This document shows, piece by piece, positions 7,982 through 17,236 of a stretch of DNA of 32,092 bases. Every line of letters begins with the position of its first letter. The stretch's first letter is position 1. The stretch is from Paludibaculum sp. (GTDB lineage Bacteria; Acidobacteriota; Terriglobia; Bryobacterales; Bryobacteraceae): positions 1 to 32,092 of the forward strand of contig JARKQJ010000257.1 of the NCBI GenBank assembly GCA_029973955.1, read 5' to 3'. The notes beneath the pieces were generated by a model. It saw only the letters and a list, made by a program, of their open reading frames with translations, made no database searches and had not been told where the DNA came from. The position numbers and the translations under genes are program-made.

Positions 7982-8612
7982 CTGGGGCACCCGGCTGACG
8001 GCGTGGAACCGGCGGCTGCATTACTACATTGGCCTGTACCTGCTTTTCTTCCTGTGGCTGTTCTCCTTTACGGGATTGCTGCTGAACCATCCGAAATGGA
8101 CGTTCGCCGAGTTCTGGGCGAACCGGCAGCAGAGCGACATGGAGGTTGCCATTGCGGGCGTGCCGCCTGGAGGGGACTTGCAGCAGGCGTGGGAGATTGT
8201 GCGGCAGACGGGGTTGCGGGGGGAGATCGAGTGGACGCGGACTCGTGAGAATCCGGAGCGGCTGGAGTTCCGGGTGAGCCGGCCCGGGCACATTGCGGAA
8301 GTGAAGGTGGACTTCGAGCGCGGGCGGGCAGCGATTCACCGGATCGAGCTGAATGGCTGGGGCGTGACGCGGATCCTGCACACATTCACGGGGGTGCGGA
8401 TGGGCGACGAGAGAAACGAGCGGGATTGGGGAATGACGCAGGCATGGGCCTTCTGCATGGACGCGCTGGCGGCGGGGCTGATCTTCATGACGCTGAGCAG
8501 CATTTACATGTGGTGGCGGCGGAGGGAGAAGCGGCGCGTGGGAGCGGTAGCGCTGGCATGCGGAGTGGCGAGCTGCGGCTGGTTTGTGGTGGGGCTGCGG
8601 TGGTTTGCGTAG
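7965..8612 (+). CDS. PepSY-associated membrane protein (second of a pair)
   Basis: The 215-residue product repeats the layout of its upstream neighbour: RLHYYIGLYLLFFLWLFSFTG as first span, a periplasmic domain (ELNGWGVTRILHTFTGVR), and C-terminal spans (ALAAGLIFMTLSSIYMWW and a final hydrophobic stretch). The His in ILHTFTG matches the ALHKAPG segment of the partner, so the two look like halves of the longer PepSY_TM architecture encoded as separate genes. The start at 7965 lies inside the upstream gene, implying coupling. The sulfatase gene starts 25 bases after its stop and could be cotranscribed. Confidence 0.7.
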   Translation: MPSSANWGTRLTAWNRRLHYYIGLYLLFFLWLFSFTGLLLNHPKWTFAEFWANRQQSDMEVAIAGVPPGGDLQQAWEIVRQTGLRGEIEWTRTRENPERLEFRVSRPGHIAEVKVDFERGRAAIHRIELNGWGVTRILHTFTGVRMGDERNERDWGMTQAWAFCMDALAAGLIFMTLSSIYMWWRRREKRRVGAVALACGVASCGWFVVGLRWFA

Positions 8613-8637
8613 CAGGCCCGGCATTAGGATAGGGAGC

Positions 8638-10098
8638 ATGGCGCATACACTCCGGACGCGGCGGGAATGGCTTGGCACGATGGCTGCGGGGATGGCTGGA
8701 ATACAGGCTCCGGCGCCGCCGGGCGGAGGAGAGAAGCGGCCGAACCTGCTGTACATTCTGGCGGACGATCTGGGGATCGGAGATCCGACGTGCTACAACG
8801 CGGAGTCAAAGACGCCGACACCGGCGATGGATGCTTTTGCAAAGCAAGGGGTGAGATTCACGGATGCGCACTCGCCTTCGGCCGTTTGCACGCCGACACG
8901 GTATGGGATTCTCACGGGCCGGTATTGCTGGCGGAGTTCGCTGAAGAAGGGCGTGTTGCAGGGCTATTCGCCGAGTCTGATCGAACCGGGGCGGATGACG
9001 GTGGCGTCGCTATTGAAGTCGCGCGGGTACGAGACGGCGGCGATCGGAAAGTGGCACTTGGGATTCCAGAACGGGGAGAAGGTGGATTACGAGAAGCCGC
9101 TGCGGCCGGGTCCGCTGGACTATGGGTTTGACAGTTACTTCGGGATTCCGGCGTCGCTGGACATGGACCCTTATGTGTACGTGGAGAACGACCGCGTACT
9201 GGAGCAGCCGACGGGGACGGTGAAGGAGATCCGCGAGCAGCGGGGGATCTTCTACCGGGGCGGGGCGGCGGCGCCGGGATTCAAGCATGAAGAGGTGCTG
9301 CCGAAGCTGACGGCGCGGGCGGCGGAGTGGGTGAAGGGCCGGCGGCAGCAGCCGTGGTTTCTGTACCTGCCGTTCACGGCGCCGCACACGCCGTGGCTGC
9401 CGGTGGGTCAGTTTCAGGGCAAATCGAAGGCGGGCCCTTATGGGGACTTCGTGACGATGTTCGACGACGCGGTGGGACAGGTGCTGAAGGCGCTGGACGA
9501 GAGCGGGCAGGCGCAGAACACGCTGGTGGTGATCACGAGCGACAACGGGGCGCACTGGCTGCCGGAGGAGATCGAGAAGTGGGGGCACAGGGCAAACGAC
9601 GGATGGAAGGGCCAGAAAGCGGACATCTGGGACGGCGGGCACCGGATTCCACTGCTGGCGCGCTGGCCGGGGAAGATCGCGGCGGGGACGACCAGCGCGA
9701 AGCTGACCTGCCTGACGGACCTGATGGCGACGATGGCGGAGGCCACGGGCGGACCGCTACCGGCGGAGGCGGGCGAGGACAGCTTCTCCATGCTGGGAAC
9801 TCTGACGGGACGGCGGACGGGGAGCGTGGAGCGCGATGCGGTGGTGCACCATTCGATTTCAGGGCACTTCGCGATCCGGCGCGGGAGCTGGAAGCTGCAC
9901 CTGGGCCGGGGCTCGGGCGGGTTTTCCGATCCCAAGGAGTACAAGCCGAAACCGGGCGAACCGGCAGGTGAGCTGTTCAACCTGGCGACGGACCCGGAGG
10001 AGCGGAACAACCTGTACAAGCGGCGGCCGGAGGTGGTGGCGGAGTTGGCGGCGCTGCTGGAAAAGTACCAGCGCGAGGGCCGGAGCCGGCCGGCGTGA
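8638..10098 (+). CDS. Tat-exported type I sulfatase (arylsulfatase A-like)
   Basis: The ATG at 8638 follows an AGGGAG ribosome site and gives 486 residues; the frame is open further upstream, but that part lacks family features. The N-terminus has a twin-arginine-type signal (TRREWLGTMAAGMAG). LADDLG (41-46) supplies the metal-binding aspartates. C84 in SAVCTPTRYGILTGR is the CxPxR site converted to formylglycine, which marks a Cys-type sulfatase. AIGKWHLGFQ and TSDNGAHW are further family motifs. It should hydrolyse sulfate esters of a glycan or small molecule outside the cytoplasm; the substrate cannot be told. A formylglycine-generating enzyme is not in the window. Its stop lies two bases from that of the convergent isomerase-like gene. 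Confidence 0.9.
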   Translation: MAHTLRTRREWLGTMAAGMAGIQAPAPPGGGEKRPNLLYILADDLGIGDPTCYNAESKTPTPAMDAFAKQGVRFTDAHSPSAVCTPTRYGILTGRYCWRSSLKKGVLQGYSPSLIEPGRMTVASLLKSRGYETAAIGKWHLGFQNGEKVDYEKPLRPGPLDYGFDSYFGIPASLDMDPYVYVENDRVLEQPTGTVKEIREQRGIFYRGGAAAPGFKHEEVLPKLTARAAEWVKGRRQQPWFLYLPFTAPHTPWLPVGQFQGKSKAGPYGDFVTMFDDAVGQVLKALDESGQAQNTLVVITSDNGAHWLPEEIEKWGHRANDGWKGQKADIWDGGHRIPLLARWPGKIAAGTTSAKLTCLTDLMATMAEATGGPLPAEAGEDSFSMLGTLTGRRTGSVERDAVVHHSISGHFAIRRGSWKLHLGRGSGGFSDPKEYKPKPGEPAGELFNLATDPEERNNLYKRRPEVVAELAALLEKYQREGRSRPA

Positions 10099-10100
10099 GT

Positions 10101-10928
10101 TTACTTGAGTGAGTGGAGGTAGGCGACGCTGTCTTTCATGAGGTCTGGGTTCATCTCCACGAAGTAGTTTTTGACACCGGCCTTTTTGGCGGCGGCGAAG
10201 AGCTCGGGCCAGTCGACGGCGCCCTTGCCGAGGGGGACGGACTTCTTTTCGGTGGCGGACCAATCCGCGAGGTGGAGGGAGGCGAAGCGGCCGGGGTACT
10301 TCCTGAAGTAATCGACGGCTTTGAAGCCGGCGGAGATGACGGCGACCTGGAACTGCATCTTGACGAGCTTGGGATCGAGTTCACTCATGAGCTTGTCGTA
10401 GATGAGGGTGCCGTTGATGGACTTGAATTCGCCGTGGTGGTTGTGGAAGCCAATTTGGATACCGGAGCCTTTGGCGTTTGCGGCGACTTTGTTGAGATCG
10501 GCGGCGGCGCGGGCCCAGGCGTCGAGGGAGTCGTCGAGTTTACCGAAACTCGAAAGGATCATGTACTTGATGCCGATTTGTTTGGCGTATTCGATGCGTT
10601 CGGGGAGGTTCTCCTTGAGTTCCTTGAACTGGTAATGGCAGCTCTGGCAGGAGAGTCCGGCGTCGTGGAAGATGGCGCTGAGTTCCTTGGCGGAGTGTTT
10701 GGCGAGAGCGGCGAAGCCGCCGCTGTAGGAGTGAGGGGAGCAGAGTTCGAGGGTGCGGTAGCCGGCGGCGGCCATCTGCTTGAGGGCGGCGGGGCAGTCC
10801 TGGGCGATCTGCTTTTCGAGGGGGTAGGCTTGAAAGCCGATGGGCATGCCGAGGGGGTTGGCGAGCAAGGGTGCGAGGCCGGAGGCGAGGGTGCCGGCGA
10901 GGAAGTGTCTGCGATTGAGATTTGACAT
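10101..10928 (-). CDS. Tat-exported sugar phosphate isomerase/epimerase-like TIM-barrel protein
   Basis: The 275-residue product starts at ATG 10928 behind an AGGAG site. It carries a Tat-type signal (NLNRRHFLAGTLASGLAPLL). The body fits the xylose-isomerase-like / AP-endonuclease-2 TIM barrel: IGFQAYPL at the first strand, TLELCSPHSY, QIGFHNHHGEF with the metal-binding histidine, FASLHLADWS, and a C-terminal FVEMNPD. TATAAT (10957-10952, minus) sits 23 bases before the start as a likely -10. The exact sugar is unknown. An exported member next to a sulfatase suggests a role in breaking down a complex carbohydrate. Confidence 0.85.
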   Translation of the reverse strand: MSNLNRRHFLAGTLASGLAPLLANPLGMPIGFQAYPLEKQIAQDCPAALKQMAAAGYRTLELCSPHSYSGGFAALAKHSAKELSAIFHDAGLSCQSCHYQFKELKENLPERIEYAKQIGIKYMILSSFGKLDDSLDAWARAAADLNKVAANAKGSGIQIGFHNHHGEFKSINGTLIYDKLMSELDPKLVKMQFQVAVISAGFKAVDYFRKYPGRFASLHLADWSATEKKSVPLGKGAVDWPELFAAAKKAGVKNYFVEMNPDLMKDSVAYLHSLK

Positions 10929-11109
10929 GAAGACTCCTGGGGGCCGGGACAATTATATGGAAACGGGCGGGCGGGTGCGAGCGGGGCGGGCGGGCATTGC
11001 GGGCGAAGATTGACCTGGATGGACAGCCATGTTAGGTTTGGGCTGCCGGTTTTGGGTGGGGTGCTGTTGTGTGCGGTGGCTGTTCGTGCCAGATAGAGGA
11101 GCGCACGGG

Positions 11110-12387
11110 ATGAGCACGCAGGGAGAGGTGGTTTCGGGGATGTCCGAATCCGGCGACGGGAGCCGGCGCTCGCCGGATGCTTGCCAGGAGATGCTGCTGC
11201 TGGTGGCATGTGTGCGGAGATTTCTGAACTCCGAAAGAGGTGCGGCGAGCCTGGCGCAGGCGGCGGTGGGCGTGGATTGGATGCGAGTGATGGACATGGC
11301 GGACCGGCACCGAGTTGCTCCGCTGGTATACAGAGCGCTGGTTGAGACGCGTCCGGAATGCGCGCCGCCCGGCGTATTGCAGGAGTTGGAGCGGCGGTTC
11401 CGCCTGAATGCCGCGCGAAACCTGATATTGGCCGCCGAACTGGGTGGAATCCTCGCTGAGTTGAGAGCGGAAGGGATCGAGGCTCTGCCGTTCAAAGGGG
11501 TTGTATTGGCGGAGGCGGTGTATGGATCGCTTTTGCTGCGCGCCAGCGGCGACCTGGATCTTCTGATCCACCGCAGGGACGCGGCACGCGGGGCGGAGGT
11601 GATGTTCAGGCGGGGCTACCGGTTTCAAGACGCATTTGAGTCGTCCAACCCGCGGGGTGCGGAGTGGCAACTGGAGCGTGTGTCGGACGGACTGCCGGTG
11701 GAGCTGCGCTGGCGAGCGACGAGTCCGCAGTACACGGCATCGCTCGACCTGAGCTTTCTGGCGGATTCGCTGCGTCCGTGGACGTGGAGAGGGCAGCCGG
11801 TGGAGAGCCTGCCCGCGGAGGAGACGCTGCTGCTGTTGTGCGTGCATGGGGGCAAGCATCACTGGTCGCGGCTGATGTGGATCTGTGATGTGGCGCAGTT
11901 GCTGCGGGTGAACCCGCAGCTGGACTGGCCGCGGGTGTGGCGGCAGGCGCGGAGGCTAGGCGTGCAAAGGAGCGTGGCGCTCGGGCTGCTGGTGGCGCGG
12001 GATGCATTGGGGGCGGATATCCCGGAGGATAGCGGCCTGGCAAATTACGGCGACTGGCGCGCGCGCCGGCTGGCGGCTGAGATCCGCGGGGAGATGTATT
12101 GTGATCGCGCATGCGATTTGCGGTCGACGCGGTACTGGTTTCTGTTGCTCAATCGTCCGGCGGACCAATTGCTGCTGTGCCGCCGCCGCCTGCTTGCGGT
12201 GCTGAGGTGGGCCGCCCCCAACGAGCGGGACCGGCGATTCGTTCGCCTGCCGGAGCGACTAGGTTTCCTGTACTACCTGATCCGTCCGGTGAGGTTGGTG
12301 GTCCAGCATATGCTCCTGGCGCTGACGCGCAGAGGCGGGCGGGGCCGGTTGGGACCGGACGTCCGGCCTGAATCGACGGGCCGCTAG
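11110..12387 (+). CDS. Nucleotidyltransferase family protein (NTP_transf_5-like)
   Basis: The 425-residue product starts at ATG 11110 because AGAGGAG lies nine bases upstream; the open frame reaches back to 11029 without support. The signature is LPFKGVVLAEAVYGS followed by RASGDLDLLI. K129-G130 and the D148-x-D150 pair match the nucleotidyltransferase fold of this family, and HGGKHHWSRLMWICDVAQLL matches its later conserved segment. Members are often found near polysaccharide loci or RiPP/lasso loci. A RiPP-type cluster begins 6 kb downstream, but the two are not adjacent, so a link is only a possibility. Its stop overlaps the convergent metalloprotease stop by two bases. Confidence 0.8.
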   Translation: MSTQGEVVSGMSESGDGSRRSPDACQEMLLLVACVRRFLNSERGAASLAQAAVGVDWMRVMDMADRHRVAPLVYRALVETRPECAPPGVLQELERRFRLNAARNLILAAELGGILAELRAEGIEALPFKGVVLAEAVYGSLLLRASGDLDLLIHRRDAARGAEVMFRRGYRFQDAFESSNPRGAEWQLERVSDGLPVELRWRATSPQYTASLDLSFLADSLRPWTWRGQPVESLPAEETLLLLCVHGGKHHWSRLMWICDVAQLLRVNPQLDWPRVWRQARRLGVQRSVALGLLVARDALGADIPEDSGLANYGDWRARRLAAEIRGEMYCDRACDLRSTRYWFLLLNRPADQLLLCRRRLLAVLRWAAPNERDRRFVRLPERLGFLYYLIRPVRLVVQHMLLALTRRGGRGRLGPDVRPESTGR

Positions 12388-14816
12388 TGCAGGACGACGA
12401 CAGGGGCAACGATGCCGCGCTCGTTGAGCCGCTGGCGAGTCCAGCCGCGCTGGGTTTGGAGATCCTCGACGACTTTCAGGCGCAGTCCCAGGAGTTGCGG
12501 TCCGGGTGTGCGGGTTACGAAGTTGATCAAGGTGTTGTCGGCCGTGGGATCCTCCAGGCGGATGAGTTCATCGACGGCCCAGGAGGAGAGAGCGAGGTCG
12601 TCGGAGGGGTCCGGCCCACTGAGCACGGTGGCGAGAGCTTCGCGGCGATCAGGATGGGCGTTGAGGGCCGCGACCTTCAATTCGCAGAGGCGCGCGCGTT
12701 TCTGTCCATCGGCGAGAGCATTCCTGGCAAGGATGGCCTTGGTAATGGCATCCACTGAGCGAGAGACGCCGCGATTGCAGAGTTCGTCAGCGGCCCAGGT
12801 TTGGACGCTGTCGGCGTAGAACTGGCCCACCTTCTGGCTTAGGGCCTGTTCGAGGAGGCGTGCCTGCGCTTCAGGATCCGGAGCGCGAGCGACGCGCGAT
12901 TGCCAGACGGCGAGCGAGGCGACCATGCGGAATTCGAAGGGAGTATCCGGCGAATTCACCCAGTGGTCGAGGAGGTATTGTTCCTGATCCTCCCGCTGCA
13001 GGCTACCCAGATTGAGCAACGCCGCGTAGCGGACGGAATCGTGGGACAAGCCGGGCAAGGAGAAGGAGGCGGAATCGACGCCGAGCGCGGGCCAGTTTTC
13101 AGAGCCGGGCAGGGCGGAAAGCGCCGAAGACTCGGCGATGGCGTGTAGTGCGAGGAGAGCCGGCTCAGACTGGCCTTCCCGGGCCAAGCGAGCCAACTGG
13201 TCCAGGAACGTCTTCTCGGCGGGGTAAGGCGCCGCAGAGACGAATACCGCATCGCGTGGGAGCGGTGCCGGACGGCGCCCGGCGATGGCGGTTTCGTCTG
13301 TGCAATTTGCGTAGGAGAAAGCCTCTCGGCACCCGGCGTAGCGATAAGCATCCATTTCGAGGCCGCGGCGGGCGTTGTCGGCTCCATCCAGTGCGTCGGC
13401 GACGGCGTCTCCTTTGTAACCTTGGCGGGAGCGGGTGGCGGTGGCTTCGGTGCAGACCACGCGTTGGGCCGGATCGTCAATGACATGCCAAAACGGGTTC
13501 ACGGGAACGACATCGACGAGGTAGTCCGCGTCCTCGTCGTTCCAGGTATTGAAGGGGGAGCCGGGGATGTCATTGCGCGCGCCGTAGTTGGCGCTGCTGA
13601 GGTGAGTGATGTAGGCGTGACGTCCTTCGTGAATGGTGGTGTTGGTATAGCCTTTGGTGCGCGGCTGGCCGCAGAAGGTTCCGGCGGAGGTATCCAGGCG
13701 CATGTGAGGAAAGAAGGGGTTGATCTCAATGGGCTGAGAGGCGGCGTGCATAGTGGGCAGAGTCTGTCCGAGCACGCCGGCGCCCAGCGCTTTGACGGCA
13801 TAGGTACTGACAGAGGCCATGACGGGTTTCAAGTCTCTGTTGTCGGAGTCGGCCTTTTGGAAGATGTCGCGGGTGCGGGCTTCTGCCCAGGCGATGATCT
13901 TGCCGGCCACGGCCTTGGCGTCGGTGGCTGTGACCTCAAACCATTGAGGGATTTCGTGGAAGGGCGCGGCGTAGATGGGATAGGGGGCGGTGACGATGTG
14001 GGCGGAGTCGGGCTTGGCGGCGGCAGTGCCTTCGAGGCCGGCCTTGGGACCGACGAGCGATCTGGCCCAGAACAGGCCGCTGCCGCTGGTGACAGTAGTC
14101 TTGACGGGGAGGGCACCACCGTTCACCCCATACGCATTGGTGCCGTTCTCGGCGATTTGGATCTCGCCGGAGAAGTCGACCTTCGCGCCGGTGTCGGCGC
14201 GCACGGCCTGAACATCCACCCAGGTGTCCTCGGAGTACTTGTTTGCAGGATCGATGGACATGGTCAGGTTGTTGAGCTTCATGTTGAGCGGGGTGGAGCG
14301 GGAAATGATGTTGACGTAGAAGGAGAAGCTGGTGCACTTGGCCAGAGCAATATCGAAGACGCCATAGAGTTCCCTGCCCGGCGCCACGACGGCGGGGTGC
14401 ACATCGTTGGTGATGAGGTCTGATTCAGTGCCGTCGCGGTGAACGAGTTTAACTTTGACAGCCTCGGCATCGAGCAGGATGGGAGAGGTGAGGCGATTGA
14501 CCCAGGTGGCGTACACGGTATAGATGTGTCCGGGCCGGCAAGGGCCGGAATCCTGGCGGAAGCCGTAGTAGCTGGGAGGATTGAGATAGTCGTTGGCAAG
14601 GGTTTTGGGCAGATCGGCGTCGCGGGTGGAGGTGGCGGCGGCAAGCGAATGGGGAACGGCTGCAGACGGCACGGAGGGACCGGCAAAGATCATTGTGACA
14701 ACGGGCTCCGGCTCTGACGAGCGGGAGCTGGCAACGCTCCGTGACTGCCCGGAGGCGAGCAGGAACAGCATGGAAGAGAGGAAGAGTTGGAATGGAAGCG
14801 ATTTGAGAGTTCGCAT
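12384..14816 (-). CDS. Secreted HExxH metalloprotease-like protein with helical-repeat tail
   Basis: The start chosen is ATG 14816, giving 810 residues with a signal peptide (LKSLPFQLFLSSMLFLLASGQ). The open frame continues far upstream, but that part is proline-rich noise. Residues 75-185 form a domain shared with the divergent gene at 15615 (GPCRPGHIYTVYATWVN ... GVFDIALAKCTSFSFYVN). H396-E-G-R-H400 in TTIHEGRHAYITH is an HExxH zinc motif. After about residue 540 the sequence becomes alpha-helical repeats of HEAT type (SEPALLALHAIAESS, SVRYAALLNLGSL, SSWAVDELIRL). I infer an exported zinc peptidase-like protein; no named family is claimed. TTCCGC-N17-TATAAT at 15046-15018 is a plausible promoter, leaving a leader of about 200 bases. 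Confidence 0.72.
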   Translation of the reverse strand: MRTLKSLPFQLFLSSMLFLLASGQSRSVASSRSSEPEPVVTMIFAGPSVPSAAVPHSLAAATSTRDADLPKTLANDYLNPPSYYGFRQDSGPCRPGHIYTVYATWVNRLTSPILLDAEAVKVKLVHRDGTESDLITNDVHPAVVAPGRELYGVFDIALAKCTSFSFYVNIISRSTPLNMKLNNLTMSIDPANKYSEDTWVDVQAVRADTGAKVDFSGEIQIAENGTNAYGVNGGALPVKTTVTSGSGLFWARSLVGPKAGLEGTAAAKPDSAHIVTAPYPIYAAPFHEIPQWFEVTATDAKAVAGKIIAWAEARTRDIFQKADSDNRDLKPVMASVSTYAVKALGAGVLGQTLPTMHAASQPIEINPFFPHMRLDTSAGTFCGQPRTKGYTNTTIHEGRHAYITHLSSANYGARNDIPGSPFNTWNDEDADYLVDVVPVNPFWHVIDDPAQRVVCTEATATRSRQGYKGDAVADALDGADNARRGLEMDAYRYAGCREAFSYANCTDETAIAGRRPAPLPRDAVFVSAAPYPAEKTFLDQLARLAREGQSEPALLALHAIAESSALSALPGSENWPALGVDSASFSLPGLSHDSVRYAALLNLGSLQREDQEQYLLDHWVNSPDTPFEFRMVASLAVWQSRVARAPDPEAQARLLEQALSQKVGQFYADSVQTWAADELCNRGVSRSVDAITKAILARNALADGQKRARLCELKVAALNAHPDRREALATVLSGPDPSDDLALSSWAVDELIRLEDPTADNTLINFVTRTPGPQLLGLRLKVVEDLQTQRGWTRQRLNERGIVAPVVVLH

Positions 14817-14940
14817 GGCGGTGATCCTGAGCGCGGGCGCCGCACGCGAGACAGTGGCGAGCGGCGGCGCAGAATGCGGCCGGGGGGCGAACGGCGGCGA
14901 TCGAAAATGGTCCGGCGGCGGTCGGGTCGCGCTCCCTAAT

Positions 14941-14964
14941 GCGCACAGCCCCCTCCCTGTGCGC
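14941..14964. promoter_or_regulatory. Perfect 8-bp hairpin in the leader of the minus-strand HExxH gene
   Basis: GCGCACAG, eight C/T-rich bases and CTGTGCGC form a perfect inverted repeat. Read on the plus strand it is followed by TTTTCTCGTTT and so looks like an intrinsic terminator. Read on the minus strand it lies in the presumed 5' leader of the 14816 gene with a GGAGGGGG loop. Confidence 0.5.
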
Positions 14965-15017
14965 TTTTCTCGTTTCCGCACAATCGCGAGCGGAGCGGGA
15001 TCTAAGTGTCCGGACGG

Positions 15018-15046
15018 ATTATAGGGTTTTCCGGCGGGGAGCGGAA
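15018..15046 (-). promoter_or_regulatory. Putative promoter of the minus-strand HExxH gene
   Basis: On the minus strand TTCCGC (15046-15041) and TATAAT (15023-15018) are spaced by 17 bp. The -10 box is a perfect consensus in an otherwise GC-rich stretch. It lies about 200 bases upstream of the start at 14816. Confidence 0.45.
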
Positions 15047-15614
15047 GCGAAGAGATGACGGAGAGGCCGGCGGGGCAGAGGCGGATTTGTGCGAATGGAC
15101 TGCGAGAGATTCGCCAGGCGAGAGGAGACGAGTGGCATGGCGAGGGCGGACCCGGGGCGCACGAATGCGCGGTGCGTGAGCGGAATGCGCATGCGTCGTG
15201 CGTCGATGTGGGCGGGTTGGACGGAGGCGGCAAGCAGAGTGGAGACGTCAGGACCGGCTTTAAAAAAAGAGAGGTCTCTGTCCGATAGCAGGTGTACACT
15301 GTGAACCGGCGGGAGAGCTAACAAGCGCAAACCTCCCTGCCGCCAGGAGAGGCAGAGCTCCCCGTGAGGCGAGTGATTCGCTCCGCGCCTCTGATCTTCA
15401 ATTCAGCACCCACTATTCCCTCTCCGTCTATTGCCGGAGGGAGGGGGCTGCATTTCCAGAGAACATCTTGAGAAAGCCGCGTTTTCAGTCGAGAGGCACA
15501 GGAGCGCGACGAGGCACAAAGGACCATCAGGCCCTTTGATTACTAACTAGGGATCATGAGATCGCCAGGCATGGAGGCTTCGGCCTTCGCCTGTGCGGGA
15601 GAAGGAGAGTTGAT

Positions 15615-17222
15615 ATGTGGTTCCTCCGGCTCCTCTTGGTTTGCGGAGTGTGTTCGCCGCTGGTCGCGGCGGACAAGGTCGACCTCACAGACAAACTGCG
15701 CCAAAGCCCGCCTCCGACGGGAAAGATGAAGGACGGCGGCAGTTGCGCAGTGGACAAGATCTACCAAGTCACAGCACCCATGGTGAACAACACCTGCTCG
15801 CGGATTTCGGCGATTGAAATGCAAAACGTCCGGATCGGCAACAACAACGAACTGGTGAGCAGCGAGTTCAAGTATCCGGCGGGGCAGACGTATGTGGATC
15901 CACTCCAGACGGTGACTGGGGTGTTTGACATCAAGTTGAAGAAGTGTGCGTCGTTCCAGTTCTACTCGAACCTGCTGGGATTCATGACAGGAGGCGCGAA
16001 ATTCACGAAGCCGGCGGCTGGCCCCACCTTCGGCTACGACATGATGGGCCCGAACATGGATACGGAGGATCCGGCGGGCGGGCCGCATCACGTCTCGGTG
16101 ATCAAGAACGGATTGGCTCTCGCGGATGTGCTGGTGTCGGCGCCGGCCACTCTAAACGACATCTGGCTGACCAGCGCCGATCCGGCGATAGTGACACCTG
16201 TTTCGGTGTTGCAGGGGAATACCGCGATGCTGCTGTCCATGGAAGCGGCGAAGGCTGAGACGGCTGTGTATGCGAACTGGCGCACAGCAACGGGAACAGC
16301 GGGACCGCGGTGCGACGAGATCAGGACAGATGTTTACAAGGAAAAGAAGGTGACGGCGCGGCTGTTTCTGATGAATGGAACGGGCACCGCCCCGCTCAAT
16401 GCCGCGCCGAAGGCGACGGCGGCGGAAGTGCAGACCGCGATCAACTCAAACTCGTACAAACGCGGTGTGGCGATGCTTGACTTGGATGAGGGAGGCGAGG
16501 TGACGTCGGACTACGACACCAACGGGGACGGAGTGTTGAACATCGAATTCCGCAACGGGATCAACACGGCAAGCGGCGAGTTTTCAGTGATTCTGACCAA
16601 AGTGCAGAGTGGCCCGCCGGCGCTGCCGGCCGACCGCATCCCTGTCATCCTGGTGCGAAAGATGTACACGCAGATTCCGCTGACGGGCGCGGCTGCAGCC
16701 GGAGACACCACGGTGGAACTGGATACCAATCGCACCGACCTGTTTAGTTACGATTCCAGCACGCATACCGGCGATTCCTTCAACATCGGCGGTCCAACGA
16801 ATACGCGAAACCTTCCCGCGCCGAACACTTGCAACGGCGGGATGAGGATCACGCTGACAGCAGCACCCACGTTGACGGCTGGGGGCAAGACCTCGCTGAC
16901 GTTTACGCCAGCGTTGTGCCGCGCCATCGGCACCGGCCTGGCGGATGCTCTGTACTGGCCCGCGGGCGCCTGGGCGTCAGGGTCGTACGTGCTGCTGCAA
17001 CAGGACAGCGTGGGGACACAAGCCGTCCTGATCTGGACCATCGGGCATGAACTGGGACATCCCATCGGAGGCAAAGGGCTCGGACTGAAGGATCTGAATG
17101 AGCCGCTGAACCAGATGTATTTCATGCAGGGGCAGAACGGATTCGAGATGCGCTTCAAAGAGCTCTCGGGCAAATACAACCCGGCACCGGAGAACCAGTG
17201 GCAGACAATTCCGAGGAATTAG
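15615..17222 (+). CDS. Secreted HExxH metalloprotease-like protein
   Basis: The ATG at 15615 follows a GAAGGAGAG ribosome site; the 535-residue product has a signal peptide (MWFLRLLLVCGVCSPLVAA). Residues about 40-120 match the N-terminal domain of the divergent gene (SCAVDKIYQV ... GVFDIKLKKCASFQFYSN). An EF-hand-like loop, DYDTNGDGVLNIEF, lies near residues 298-311. H478-E-L-G-H482 in LIWTIGHELGHPIGG is an HExxH zinc motif close to the C-terminus; HPIGG is placed where a third ligand often sits. The domain between is beta-rich with no named match. It is followed after 14 bases by the HEAT-repeat gene, which is probably cotranscribed. An exported zinc peptidase is the best inference. Confidence 0.75.
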   Translation: MWFLRLLLVCGVCSPLVAADKVDLTDKLRQSPPPTGKMKDGGSCAVDKIYQVTAPMVNNTCSRISAIEMQNVRIGNNNELVSSEFKYPAGQTYVDPLQTVTGVFDIKLKKCASFQFYSNLLGFMTGGAKFTKPAAGPTFGYDMMGPNMDTEDPAGGPHHVSVIKNGLALADVLVSAPATLNDIWLTSADPAIVTPVSVLQGNTAMLLSMEAAKAETAVYANWRTATGTAGPRCDEIRTDVYKEKKVTARLFLMNGTGTAPLNAAPKATAAEVQTAINSNSYKRGVAMLDLDEGGEVTSDYDTNGDGVLNIEFRNGINTASGEFSVILTKVQSGPPALPADRIPVILVRKMYTQIPLTGAAAAGDTTVELDTNRTDLFSYDSSTHTGDSFNIGGPTNTRNLPAPNTCNGGMRITLTAAPTLTAGGKTSLTFTPALCRAIGTGLADALYWPAGAWASGSYVLLQQDSVGTQAVLIWTIGHELGHPIGGKGLGLKDLNEPLNQMYFMQGQNGFEMRFKELSGKYNPAPENQWQTIPRN

Positions 17223-17236
17223 GAAAGGAGGAAGCC

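Larger units (their letters stand above)
14817..15614. other. Divergent regulatory region between the two HExxH genes
   Basis: About 800 bases hold no convincing gene. Visible elements are a perfect hairpin at 14941-14964, a minus-strand promoter candidate at 15018-15046, a run of seven A at 15263-15269, and a small UUCG-loop hairpin (AGGC-TTCG-GCCT, 15575-15586) 28 bases before the 15615 start. No plus-strand promoter stands out. Confidence 0.5.

Noticed and set aside
14817..15299. N-terminal extension of the minus-strand HExxH protein
   Set aside because: It is proline/serine-rich with no domain, and the signal peptide begins at 14816.
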